Positions 6,907 to 14,006 of a stretch of DNA of 24,433 nucleotides are shown one piece after another (within the stretch, counting starts at the first letter, position 1; the number at the start of each line of letters is the position of its first letter). Source of the stretch: an uncultured Eubacteriales bacterium (GTDB lineage Bacteria; Bacillota; Clostridia; Lachnospirales; Bianqueaceae); contig CACZPA010000186.1 in the NCBI GenBank assembly GCA_902782895.1, forward strand, positions 1-24,433. Reading direction: 5' to 3'. A program made the position numbers and the translations under genes. Below the pieces are notes generated by a model, which saw nothing but the letters and a program-made list of their open reading frames with translations, was not told the origin of the DNA and searched no databases.

Positions 6907-8223
6907 TCAGCTTCCTTTCTGTACGGAAGATTGGCGGTCATTCGATTCGATCCGGACATGCAGACCTTCTTTAACCAGGTTGGTAAAGAAAATCCGTTCA
7001 AATTCGGCAGACTGCGTATTGCGTACAAGATTGCAGAAAAGTGTCCCGTTCCAGCTGCTGATACTGCAGTTATAAGGCGTTTTGGACGGAGGACTCAGAA
7101 CGAATTCCACACGTTCTACATAGGGACGCATAGCGTCCGGCAGACGGATATTACCGAGATTGGACAGACAGATGCTGGATACTCTTTCTCCGACCAGGTC
7201 GAAAATCGTCCGGAGCAGCATGTCTTTGAGCACGCGCGGGACCGGCTTGACAAAGGGATTGAGCTCTCCTTTGACATTCGGTGTGAAGATGGCCTGCAGG
7301 TTCTTGGGCGTTTCGCCAAGCGCGGCCTGGTAGTGGATGCTGTGTATGACTTCTTCCAGTGTCCATTCGCCCATCCGCGGATCGATACCGACGTTAACGA
7401 CCGCGACGAAATTACGCATGGTCCGGCTGGGGAATTTGGCTCTCAGGTTGACAGGAATCTGGACCTTAACGGGTTTCCGCCGGTTTATTTTAGGGACGGA
7501 TTGCGCCTGCAGCTCCATCAGAGACCAGGCGAGCAGAGCGGAAATATAATTTGTGACGGTTGTGCCGTAAGAACGCGCTTTTGCAAGGACCGCTCCGGCG
7601 TCCAGTACACCGCAGGTCTGATGCAGGAACAGATCGGATTCCAGTATGCCGCGCGGACGGTATACCCGCAGCGGATCTCTTGGCGCGGAGATCGGCCCGG
7701 CGTAGCGGATAAAACTGTCTTCGAATTCTTCGTCCGACGGTTTTTCATTCAGATCCAGGATGCCGTCCTCGGCAGGGACGTCAATATTGTAACGGCGGCG
7801 GACGTATTCGGCAGCGAGTGTTTTTGTGAAGATCAGGCCGCCCGTACCGTCCGTTACCGCGTGGAAGAACTCAACGGCGACGCGGTTGCGATAATACAGC
7901 ACACGGATCGCGCACCGGCGGGTTTCTTTCTCCGTCATCAGCAGCAGAGGCTGGCTGGCGTCCTCGCGGATTACAGGCGGCTCGGCATTCTCTTCCAGAT
8001 AATGCCAGAACATACTGTGACCGAGATGCACTGAAACGGAAGGAAAACGCAGCACAACAGCGTTCACGGCCTCCTGGAGCTTCTCCGGATCGATCGGATC
8101 ACGGAAGCTGAAGGAAATCCGGAACGCGTTGTTCCAGTTCTTACGCATTGCCGCTGGGAATATCTTTGCGGCATTATCGAGCCTCATCCAGCGCAGCTCG
8201 CGGGCAGGCTTGTTCCGGCCCAT
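6907..8223 (-). CDS. Condensation-fold acyltransferase-like protein (alcohol acetyltransferase family)
   Basis: A 438-residue protein with the chloramphenicol-acetyltransferase/condensation-domain fold: the active-site motif HxxxDG appears as H121-A-V-T-D125-G in EFFHAVTDGTGG, preceded by the LxxAVxxxVxRFPs helix at about 50-62. The second half has the expected PVNLR strand and an NFVAVVNVG segment. Such proteins move acyl groups to alcohols or amines, or act in lipid and peptide assembly; no carrier protein or NRPS domain is present, so a stand-alone enzyme is likely. ATG at 8223 is chosen because AGGTGG lies 7 bases upstream; a GTG two codons earlier is too close. Followed after 4 bases by the zinc-ribbon membrane protein, and divergent from pspA. 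The substrate is unknown. Confidence 0.8.
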   Translation of the reverse strand: MGRNKPARELRWMRLDNAAKIFPAAMRKNWNNAFRISFSFRDPIDPEKLQEAVNAVVLRFPSVSVHLGHSMFWHYLEENAEPPVIREDASQPLLLMTEKETRRCAIRVLYYRNRVAVEFFHAVTDGTGGLIFTKTLAAEYVRRRYNIDVPAEDGILDLNEKPSDEEFEDSFIRYAGPISAPRDPLRVYRPRGILESDLFLHQTCGVLDAGAVLAKARSYGTTVTNYISALLAWSLMELQAQSVPKINRRKPVKVQIPVNLRAKFPSRTMRNFVAVVNVGIDPRMGEWTLEEVIHSIHYQAALGETPKNLQAIFTPNVKGELNPFVKPVPRVLKDMLLRTIFDLVGERVSSICLSNLGNIRLPDAMRPYVERVEFVLSPPSKTPYNCSISSWNGTLFCNLVRNTQSAEFERIFFTNLVKEGLHVRIESNDRQSSVQKGS

Positions 8224-8265
8224 GGTCACACCACCTTTATGGAAATCATCGTTTTACAGTGATTC

Positions 8266-8271
8266 ATTATA
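8266..8271 (-). promoter_or_regulatory. -10 element of the condensation/zinc-ribbon operon
   Basis: A perfect TATAAT on the minus strand, 42 bases upstream of the start at 8223. The best -35 candidate (TTAACA, 8296-8291) is 19 bases away, so only the -10 is claimed. Confidence 0.45.
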
Positions 8272-8304
8272 ACAGATTTTCGGGACGATATGTTAATTTT
8301 ACTG

Positions 8305-8332
8305 TTGTTTTTTCAAAAAAAGATGTTATAAT
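8305..8332 (+). promoter_or_regulatory. Promoter of pspA
   Basis: TTGTTT at 8305-8310 and TATAAT at 8327-8332, 16 bases apart, 33 bases before the start codon. This is an ordinary vegetative-type promoter; no sigma-54 GG/GC element is present, unlike the proteobacterial psp operon. Confidence 0.6.
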
Positions 8333-8365
8333 GAAAGCAAATCATAAAGGGAGGCCAATTTTAAT

Positions 8366-9049
8366 ATGGGAATTTTATCCAGATTCAAAGACATCATGAG
8401 TTCGAATATCAACGCGCTTTTTGATAAGATGGAAGATCCGGAGAAGATGATCGATCAGGTCCTTCGTGATCTGGAGTCCGATCTTGGAGAAGTTAAGGCG
8501 GAGACCGCCGGTGTTATGGCGGAGGAAGCAAGAGCGCAGAGACAGCTGAACGAGTGCCAGGCTGAGGTTGACAAGCTGCAGTCTTACGCGGAGAAGGCTG
8601 TTCTTGCCGGCAATGACAAGGACGCGGCTATTTTCCTGCAGAAGAAGAACAGCAAGACCCGTGAGCTGCAGTCTCTGCAGCAGGCTTATGATCTCGCGAA
8701 GGACAATTCCACCAAGATGCGTCAGATGTTCGATCATCTGAATGACGAGATCTATGAGATGCAGTCCAAGAAGACGCAGATCAAGGCCAAGGTTGCTGTT
8801 GCCAAGACTCAGGAGAAGATCAACAAGATTACCGAGAGCGTTCAGACCGCTAAGGGCACGATGAATAAATTCGACGCTCTTGAGGCTAAGGCTGACGCGA
8901 TGCTTGACAAGGCCAACGCGATGGCAGAGCTGAACGGACTGGCTACCGGAGACGTGATGGAGGATCTGATGGATAAGTACGATACCACGACCACCGAAAG
9001 CGTTGACGAGGAGCTTGCCGCACTTAAGGCAAGACTGGGTAAAGCCTGA
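8366..9049 (+). CDS. pspA: PspA/IM30 family membrane-stress protein
   Basis: A 227-residue PspA/Vipp1 homologue, an ESCRT-III-like protein that binds stressed inner membrane and forms large oligomers. The start MGILSRFKDIMSSNINALFDKMEDPEKMIDQ has the family's N-terminal amphipathic helix followed by the conserved DPEKMI turn. Residues about 25-180 are a long alpha-helical hairpin rich in Glu, Lys, Gln and Ala, followed by a short acidic tail (ESVDEELAALKARL). The length equals the usual 220-230. GGGAGG precedes the start. The SPFH gene follows 72 bases later on the same strand, as in the Bacillus subtilis ydjFGHI-type operons where PspA recruits the SPFH protein YdjI; the intermediate ydjG/ydjH genes are absent here. 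Confidence 0.93.
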   Translation: MGILSRFKDIMSSNINALFDKMEDPEKMIDQVLRDLESDLGEVKAETAGVMAEEARAQRQLNECQAEVDKLQSYAEKAVLAGNDKDAAIFLQKKNSKTRELQSLQQAYDLAKDNSTKMRQMFDHLNDEIYEMQSKKTQIKAKVAVAKTQEKINKITESVQTAKGTMNKFDALEAKADAMLDKANAMAELNGLATGDVMEDLMDKYDTTTTESVDEELAALKARLGKA

Positions 9050-9072
9050 GCATAATCATAAAACGGGATACA

Positions 9073-9105
9073 GGGCCGGGCAGATGTCCGGTCCTTTCTC
9101 TTTTC
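9073..9105 (+). terminator. Hairpin with T-rich tail between pspA and the SPFH gene
   Basis: GGGCCGG (9073-9079) pairs with CCGGTCC (9088-9094) with one G-U pair, followed by TTTCTCTTTT. It sits inside the operon gap and may lower expression of the downstream gene relative to pspA. Confidence 0.5.
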
Positions 9106-9121
9106 GGAAGGGAGTCTGACG

Positions 9122-10027
9122 ATGGGACTTTTCGGTAAAAAGGCAAGCGTCGTGGAGTGGGATGAATTCCGGGACGATCTGGTTTTCTGGAAATGGAAGG
9201 ACAAAGAGATCGGGAGGAAGAGCCGTCTGATCCTTAAGCCGGGCCAGGATGCTGTTTTTCTGTATAACGGCAAGGTGGAAGGCGTATTCCGGGACGAGGG
9301 AAGCTATGAGATCAAATCCCAGATCGTTCCCTTGCTGAATACGTTGAAGAAGTTTCGGTTCGGCTTCATGCGGGGGCTTCGGGCCGAGGTTATTTTCATC
9401 AATACGAAGGATATCCTGATGACCTGGGGCACCAAGGGCGCGCTCAATATCCCGGCGCAGAATACGCCGGCGGGAGTGCCGGTCCGTGCTTTTGGCACCT
9501 ATGTGCTGCGGGTGGACGATGAGATGGCGCTTCTGGACAATATCGCGGGTGTCAAGGCTGTCTATACGACGGACGACGTCAGGGCGCGGGTGGATTCCAT
9601 GCTGGATCAGCTGCTGATGAAATGGATCACGCAAGAGGGCAAGGATATCTATAATCTGCAGAGCAACGCGGATATGATCGCGAAAGGCATCGGCGAGGAT
9701 CTGGATATGGAGCTGATCAAGATCGGCCTGACGATCAACAACTTCAAGATCTCCAACTTCAGCTATCCGAATGACATTCAGTCGCAGATCAACCAGGCGG
9801 CCACACAATCACTGCTGGGGAAACCGCAAACGCAATTCGGCGGGCAGCTCGGCGGGCAGGGATATTCGCAGCTCGGCGGGCAGCAGGCGTATCAGCCCGG
9901 AATTCCGCAGAATCCACCGTATCATGGATATTCCACGGGTTCCAGGGACAATTATTGTTCCAACTGCGGAACGCCACTTAAGCCGGGATCCCGATTTTGC
10001 CCGAACTGCGGGAAATCAGTACAATAG
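9122..10027 (+). CDS. SPFH-domain protein with C-terminal zinc ribbon (YdjI-like)
   Basis: A 301-residue protein of the SPFH / virion core-like family. Residues about 25-215 form the SPFH (band 7) fold, starting after the VVEWDEFRDDLVFWKW segment; there is no N-terminal membrane helix, so membrane contact must come through a partner. Residues about 239-270 are a Gly/Gln/Tyr/Pro-rich linker containing three GGQ units, and 277-301 are a zinc ribbon (C279-x2-C282 ... C293-x2-C296, YCSNCG and FCPNCG). GGAAGGGAG precedes the ATG. Known for the family: B. subtilis YdjI depends on PspA for membrane localisation. Inference: this pair is a minimal membrane-stress module, with the zinc ribbon as a protein contact. 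Confidence 0.9.
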   Translation: MGLFGKKASVVEWDEFRDDLVFWKWKDKEIGRKSRLILKPGQDAVFLYNGKVEGVFRDEGSYEIKSQIVPLLNTLKKFRFGFMRGLRAEVIFINTKDILMTWGTKGALNIPAQNTPAGVPVRAFGTYVLRVDDEMALLDNIAGVKAVYTTDDVRARVDSMLDQLLMKWITQEGKDIYNLQSNADMIAKGIGEDLDMELIKIGLTINNFKISNFSYPNDIQSQINQAATQSLLGKPQTQFGGQLGGQGYSQLGGQQAYQPGIPQNPPYHGYSTGSRDNYCSNCGTPLKPGSRFCPNCGKSVQ

Positions 10028-10035
10028 TATACGAG

Positions 10036-10072
10036 AAGGCTATTCTTTGGATCGAAGAATGGCCTTTTGTTT
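10036..10072 (+). terminator. Terminator of the pspA-SPFH operon
   Basis: A 12-base-pair stem with one G-U pair (10036-10047 with 10055-10066) followed by TTTTGTTTTTT, starting 8 bases after the stop codon. Confidence 0.85.
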
Positions 10073-10163
10073 TTTAATAGACCGAGACTGTGCTTCAGAT
10101 AAAGACTGTACTGATGCCGGAGAGTTGCCTTTCCTTCATTTTGGACTTGGGAGAACTGCCCGA

Positions 10164-10369
10164 TACAGAACTTTTATCAAAAACTCCGTTTTGTTCCGTA
10201 CAATACTGTCCCCAAATACGGAATATTCTCTAAAAATGATGTTTTGTTCCGTATGGGTTCATTGCCGCGGGGTCGCAGATACGGAATAAAAACAGATAAT
10301 CACGTTTCGTTCCGTATCGAGATGGAGCCGTTTACGGAATATTTTTCAAAAATACGGTTTCGTTCCGTA
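10164..10369. repeat. Four interspersed 37-base hairpin repeats
   Basis: Units at 10164-10200, 10217-10253, 10280-10316 and 10333-10369 are each exactly 37 bases. All end in GTTCCGTA and begin TACGGAAT (TACAGAAC in the first), so the ends pair; the middle is A/T-rich with AAAA and GTTT(T/C). Gaps are 16, 26 and 16 bases. The motif ACTGTCCCC follows units 1 and 4 (10205-10213 and 10374-10382), so on the minus strand units begin GGGGACAGT. The look is of a REP-like or miniature element array; no transposase is nearby. Confidence 0.8.
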
Positions 10370-10454
10370 CTAAACTGTCCCCGGAAGTTATCGGAAATAT
10401 AAAACTGTTCCCGGAGAAAATGCCCGGAAAAGTTCAGGCCTAAACCATAAAAAC

Positions 10455-10490
10455 AGGACCATGAAGTCTCGGGCTTCACGGTCCTTTTTT
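10455..10490. terminator. Bidirectional terminator, for map
   Basis: Arms AGGACCATGAAG (10455-10466) and CTTCACGGTCCT (10474-10485) pair with a single mismatch around a 7-base loop. T6 follows on the plus strand and GTTTTTA on the minus strand; map ends 112 bases away on the minus strand. Confidence 0.75.
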
Positions 10491-10544
10491 ATGGCTGCGA
10501 TGTCGTATTTTATCCTGAAGATCAGTCCCGCACGGTCATAGATA

Positions 10545-10590
10545 GCGAATATAGTTCAAGACATGCGAATATGGTTCAAAACACGCGAAT
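10545..10590. repeat. 20-base direct repeat, 2.3 copies
   Basis: GCGAATAT(A/G)GTTCAA begins at 10545 and 10565, and GCGAAT again at 10585, a strict 20-base period. It abuts the end of map. No function is evident. Confidence 0.7.
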
Positions 10591-10601
10591 GCAGTAGCCT
10601 T

Positions 10602-11435
10602 TTACCAGCACAGAACCTCGTGTCCGGTCTCGGTGACGAGCACCATGATTTCCCACTGGGCGGAGGGCTTGTGGTCGAGCGTCGTCACGGTCCAGCCGTT
10701 TTTGCGGTCGATGCGGAATCCGGCGCGACCCATGTTGACCATCGGTTCGATCGTGAAGATCATTCCCGGGACCATCAGCATGCCGGTGTTGCGGTGAGAA
10801 GTATGGCAGATATAGGGATCCTCATGGAATTCCAACCCGACGCCGTGACCGCCGATCTCGGCAACGACGGAGTAACCGTTTTCACGGGCATACGCATTGA
10901 TCGCGGCACCGATATCACCGATCTGTTTCCACGGCTTGACCTCTTCCAGACCAAGCTCGACACAGCGCTTGGTAACATCCACAAGCTTGCGGTTTTCCTC
11001 GAAGACCTCTCCGATACAGAACATTCTCGAGGAATCGGAGAAATACCCGTTGAGAATGGTGGAGCAGTCGACATTGATAATGTCACCGTCCTTCAGAATC
11101 TCTTCTTCAGACGGAATGCCGTGACAGATCACATCGTTGATCGAAGTGCAGACGCTTTTGGGAAAGCCCTCATAGCCAAGCGGCGCGGGAATCGCCCACC
11201 AGTCCGTAGTTTCCTGATATACACAGCGGTCGATCTCCGCGGTCGAAATCCCGGCACGGATCATTTCACCGACCTTATCGAGCACCGCGATATTGACCTT
11301 GCAGGATTTACGGATTTCCTCGATCTGATGCTCTGTTTTCAGCAGGCGAGGAGGAGGGACAGGAATCCCCTGTTTTTTGAAATAAAGGACATTGTCTCTG
11401 ACAGATGACGGATAGTTGTTTTTGCTTAATGCCAT
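10602..11435 (-). CDS. map: Methionine aminopeptidase, type I
   Basis: A 277-residue cytosolic metallopeptidase that removes the initiator methionine from new proteins. The five metal ligands of the pita-bread fold are all present: D123 (NVDCS), D134 (YFSDSSRMF), H197 (GGHGVG), E230 (TIEPM) and E262 ([10 protein letters not shown]), with the substrate-binding H105 in VICHGIP. The first about 38 residues are an N-terminal extension (with VPPPRLLK) beyond the minimal 250-residue enzyme; it has no CxxC zinc motif, and may bind the ribosome. The start has AGAGAGGAA upstream and its promoter is at 11463-11491. Likely single-gene transcription; the neighbour glpK is divergent. Confidence 0.95.
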   Translation of the reverse strand: MALSKNNYPSSVRDNVLYFKKQGIPVPPPRLLKTEHQIEEIRKSCKVNIAVLDKVGEMIRAGISTAEIDRCVYQETTDWWAIPAPLGYEGFPKSVCTSINDVICHGIPSEEEILKDGDIINVDCSTILNGYFSDSSRMFCIGEVFEENRKLVDVTKRCVELGLEEVKPWKQIGDIGAAINAYARENGYSVVAEIGGHGVGLEFHEDPYICHTSHRNTGMLMVPGMIFTIEPMVNMGRAGFRIDRKNGWTVTTLDHKPSAQWEIMVLVTETGHEVLCW

Positions 11436-11462
11436 AATGTGTTCCTCTCTTTCCGATTCAGA

Positions 11463-11491
11463 ATCATATCATAAACGGCCTAAATATTCAA
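11463..11491 (-). promoter_or_regulatory. Promoter of map
   Basis: On the minus strand TTGAAT (11491-11486) and TATGAT (11468-11463) are 17 bases apart, with TG one base before the -10. Confidence 0.6.
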
Positions 11492-11526
11492 GTCCGCCGA
11501 TGACGTTTCAGATTCGCGGGTGTACG

Positions 11527-11555
11527 TTGCGGATTCACGTAAACTATGATATAAT
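11527..11555 (+). promoter_or_regulatory. Promoter of the glpK operon
   Basis: TTGCGG (11527-11532) and TATAAT (11550-11555) are 17 bases apart, with an extended -10 TGA. The -10 ends 31 bases before the glpK start, leaving a short leader with no room for a GlpP-type antiterminator structure. Confidence 0.65.
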
Positions 11556-11586
11556 GCAGATGATCATGCGAAAGGGGACGATTGTC

Positions 11587-13092
11587 ATGGCAAAGTATAT
11601 AATGGCTTTGGATCAGGGTACGACGAGTTCCAGATGTATCCTGTTTGATCATAACGCAAAGATGGTAAGTGTAGCGCAGAAGGAATACAGACAGATTTTC
11701 CCGCAGCCCGGCTATGTGGAGCATGATCCGAACGATATCTGGGCATCGCAGCTGTCTGTCGCGACGGAAGCGATGGCGCAGGCCGGCATCCGGATCAATG
11801 AGATCGCGGCGATCGGTATCACGAATCAGCGCGAGACCACCATCGTGTGGGAAAAAGATACAGGCAAGCCGATCTATAACGCAATCGTCTGGCAGTGCCG
11901 CCGCACCGCGGACCGCGTCGAGAAGATCTATCAGGATGGATTCGATAAGGAATTGACGGAGAAAACCGGCCTGATCCCGGATCCGTATTTCTCCGCGACC
12001 AAGCTGGAATGGATTCTGGACCATGTGCCCGGATCCCGCGAGAGAGCGGAAAAGGGCGAACTGCTTTTTGGCACAGTCGACACCTGGCTGCTGTGGAATC
12101 TGACCGGCGGCAAGGTATTCGCAACCGACGCGACGAACGCATCCCGGACGATGCTTTTCAACATCCATACACTGGAATGGGATGAGGAGATCCTGCGGTA
12201 TTTCCGGATCCCGAGGCAGATGCTGCCGGAGGTCAAGGACTCCGGTTACATCTACGGCTACAGCAGTGAAAAGGTGCTCGGCGGAGAGGTCCCGATCGGG
12301 TCGCTTGTCGGAGACCAGCAGGGTTCGCTCTTCGGACAGTGCTGCTTTACGCCGGGCTCTGTGAAAAATACTTACGGTACGGGATGCTTCCTGCTGATGA
12401 ATACAGGCAGCAACTGCGTAACGTCGAAAAACCGCCTGCTGACGACGATCGCGGTCGGAGAGAACGGCAAAGCCCAGTATGCCCTGGAGGGCAGCGTCTT
12501 TGTCGGCGGAGCGGTCATTCAGTGGCTGCGGGATGAAATGCGGCTCTTCCAGCACGCTTCGGACAGCGAACGCTATGCGATGAGTGTAAAGGATACAGCC
12601 GGTGTCTATCTGGTCCCGGCCTTTACGGGGCTTGCGGCGCCGTTCTGGGATCCTTACGCGCGCGGCACGATCGTCGGACTGACCCGCGGCTGCACCAAGG
12701 ATCATTTTATCCGCGCGGCATTGGAATCGATCGCGTATCAGAGCTATGACGTTTTCGACGCGATGCAGAAGGATACAGGCATGCAGATCCGCAATCTGAA
12801 GGTCGACGGCGGAGCGTCCGCTAATGATTTCCTGATGCAGTTCCAGGCAGATCTGATCCAGGGCAGCGTTGTGCGCTGTGCGATCAATGAAACAACCGCG
12901 CTGGGAGCCGCGTATCTTGCGGGTCTGGCGTGCGGATTCTGGAAGGATAAGGAAGAACTGATGCTTCTGACACAGTCCGGGAAGACCTTTGTCTCCGGAA
13001 TGGACAAGAGCGAGCAGGAGAAAAAGCTGCGCGGATGGCACAAAGCGGTCAACCGCAGCCTGCAATGGGCAAAGGAGGATATGGAAGAATGA
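11587..13092 (+). CDS. glpK: Glycerol kinase
   Basis: A 501-residue FGGY-family kinase that converts glycerol and ATP to sn-glycerol 3-phosphate. The phosphate loop DQGTTSSR is at 9-16, and the glycerol-binding residues correspond to R82 and E83 (QRET), Y134 (PDPYFSATK) and D243 ([10 protein letters not shown]). The length is normal. The start at 11587 is chosen for the AAGGGGA site before it and the N-terminal [11 protein letters not shown], usual for the family. In Gram-positive bacilli and enterococci a His just before the EVPI(A/G) segment is phosphorylated by HPr; here that segment reads [11 protein letters not shown] (228-238) with no His. No glpF or glpD is adjacent. Its stop overlaps the start of the FAH-family gene by 4 bases. 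Confidence 0.96.
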   Translation: MAKYIMALDQGTTSSRCILFDHNAKMVSVAQKEYRQIFPQPGYVEHDPNDIWASQLSVATEAMAQAGIRINEIAAIGITNQRETTIVWEKDTGKPIYNAIVWQCRRTADRVEKIYQDGFDKELTEKTGLIPDPYFSATKLEWILDHVPGSRERAEKGELLFGTVDTWLLWNLTGGKVFATDATNASRTMLFNIHTLEWDEEILRYFRIPRQMLPEVKDSGYIYGYSSEKVLGGEVPIGSLVGDQQGSLFGQCCFTPGSVKNTYGTGCFLLMNTGSNCVTSKNRLLTTIAVGENGKAQYALEGSVFVGGAVIQWLRDEMRLFQHASDSERYAMSVKDTAGVYLVPAFTGLAAPFWDPYARGTIVGLTRGCTKDHFIRAALESIAYQSYDVFDAMQKDTGMQIRNLKVDGGASANDFLMQFQADLIQGSVVRCAINETTALGAAYLAGLACGFWKDKEELMLLTQSGKTFVSGMDKSEQEKKLRGWHKAVNRSLQWAKEDMEE

Positions 13093-13985
13093 AGCTGGCT
13101 ACATACAAAGATCAGAACGGGACAGAACGTATCGGCGCGGTCTGCGGTGACAGAATCGTAGCGCTCGCCGATATCGGATTCGCGGAAGCAACCATGCAGG
13201 AGCTGATCCGCAATACGGATCCGGCTGTTTTTGCAGCGGCAGAGGCCAAGAATAAGCTGCAGGCGGCACTCGACGCCGGTAAGTCCGCGCCTCTTGCGGA
13301 TGTCACGCTGCTGGCTCCGATCCCGCATCCTGCGCAGGATGTGCTGTGCCTCGGCATCAACTATATGGATCATGCCGCGGAGTCCGCAAGGGCCAGAAAT
13401 CAGGCTTTTGACGGCAAAAGAGAGCAGGCGGTCTATTTCAGCAAGAGAGTGAATGAGGCGACCGGCGACAAGGCAGATATCCCGCTGCACGCGGACATTA
13501 CGTCCCGCCTGGACTATGAATCTGAATTCGCTGTCATTCTGGGCAAGGACGCGGATCACGTCAGCCGTGAAGATGCCTGGAAGTATATCTTTGGATATAC
13601 GATCGTGAATGACGTCAGCGCCAGAGATGTCCAGAATCTGCATCAGCAGTGGCATTTCGGCAAGAGCCTCTCCGGCTGCTGTCCGATGGGCCCGTGGATC
13701 GTAACAGTGGACGAATTCGCCTGTCCGCCCGCTGTCGGAATCCGTTCCTATGTCAACGGAGAACTCCGTCAGAACAGCAATACAGAGCTTCTGATCTTCG
13801 GAGTGGACTTTATTATTGAAGAACTGTCGCAGGGCATGGTTCTGCAGGCAGGCAGTATTATTTCAACCGGTACGCCGTCAGGCGTCGGCATGGGCATGAA
13901 TCCGCCGCAGTTCCTGAAAGACGGAGACGAGGTTGTATGTGAGATCGACGGAATCGGCAGACTGACCAATACAGTCAGGGCCTGA
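13089..13985 (+). CDS. Fumarylacetoacetate hydrolase (FAH) family protein
   Basis: A 298-residue protein with the FAH fold, a divalent-metal enzyme family that hydrolyses, decarboxylates or tautomerises 2-oxo/acylpyruvate compounds. Visible are [10 protein letters not shown] (89-98), the metal-binding acidic cluster [10 protein letters not shown] (143-152) with E144 and E146, NDVSARD (174-180) with its Asp, and [15 protein letters not shown] (191-205). The last third has the [11 protein letters not shown] loop. In the canonical loop the motif is KSFDTFxPxGPW; here it is [12 protein letters not shown] with two cysteines. The ATG overlaps the glpK stop as ATGA, so translation is probably coupled. 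The link with glycerol kinase is not explained by any pathway I know; repair of oxaloacetate enol or a similar side product is possible (inference). Confidence 0.9.
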   Translation: MKLATYKDQNGTERIGAVCGDRIVALADIGFAEATMQELIRNTDPAVFAAAEAKNKLQAALDAGKSAPLADVTLLAPIPHPAQDVLCLGINYMDHAAESARARNQAFDGKREQAVYFSKRVNEATGDKADIPLHADITSRLDYESEFAVILGKDADHVSREDAWKYIFGYTIVNDVSARDVQNLHQQWHFGKSLSGCCPMGPWIVTVDEFACPPAVGIRSYVNGELRQNSNTELLIFGVDFIIEELSQGMVLQAGSIISTGTPSGVGMGMNPPQFLKDGDEVVCEIDGIGRLTNTVRA

Positions 13986-14006
13986 ACCGGCGAATAAGGA
14001 GGAAAT

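Larger units (their letters stand above)
10067..10601. other. Gene-free stretch with repeats
   Basis: No reading frame here has a ribosome site or a recognisable product. The stretch holds, in order, a run of unremarkable sequence to about 10160, the four 37-base hairpin repeats (10164-10369), degenerate copies of the flanking AAACTGTCCCC motif (to about 10412), a bidirectional terminator (10455-10490) and a 20-base direct repeat (10545-10590). Confidence 0.7.

Noticed and set aside
6826..8034. 402-residue plus-strand frame over the condensation-fold gene
   Set aside because: The minus-strand frame holds the HxxxDG motif and a good ribosome site; the plus-strand frame has neither.
9771..10289. 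172-residue frame running from the SPFH gene into the repeat region
   Set aside because: It starts inside the SPFH gene in another frame, crosses a terminator and the hairpin repeats, and has no ribosome site.
10164..10369. CRISPR array
   Set aside because: Repeats are hairpins with diverged interiors and the gaps are only 16 and 26 bases; there are no cas genes.
11488..13065. 525-residue open frame antisense to glpK
   Set aside because: Same cause as above; no family motif and Arg/Asp/His-rich composition typical of a shadow frame.
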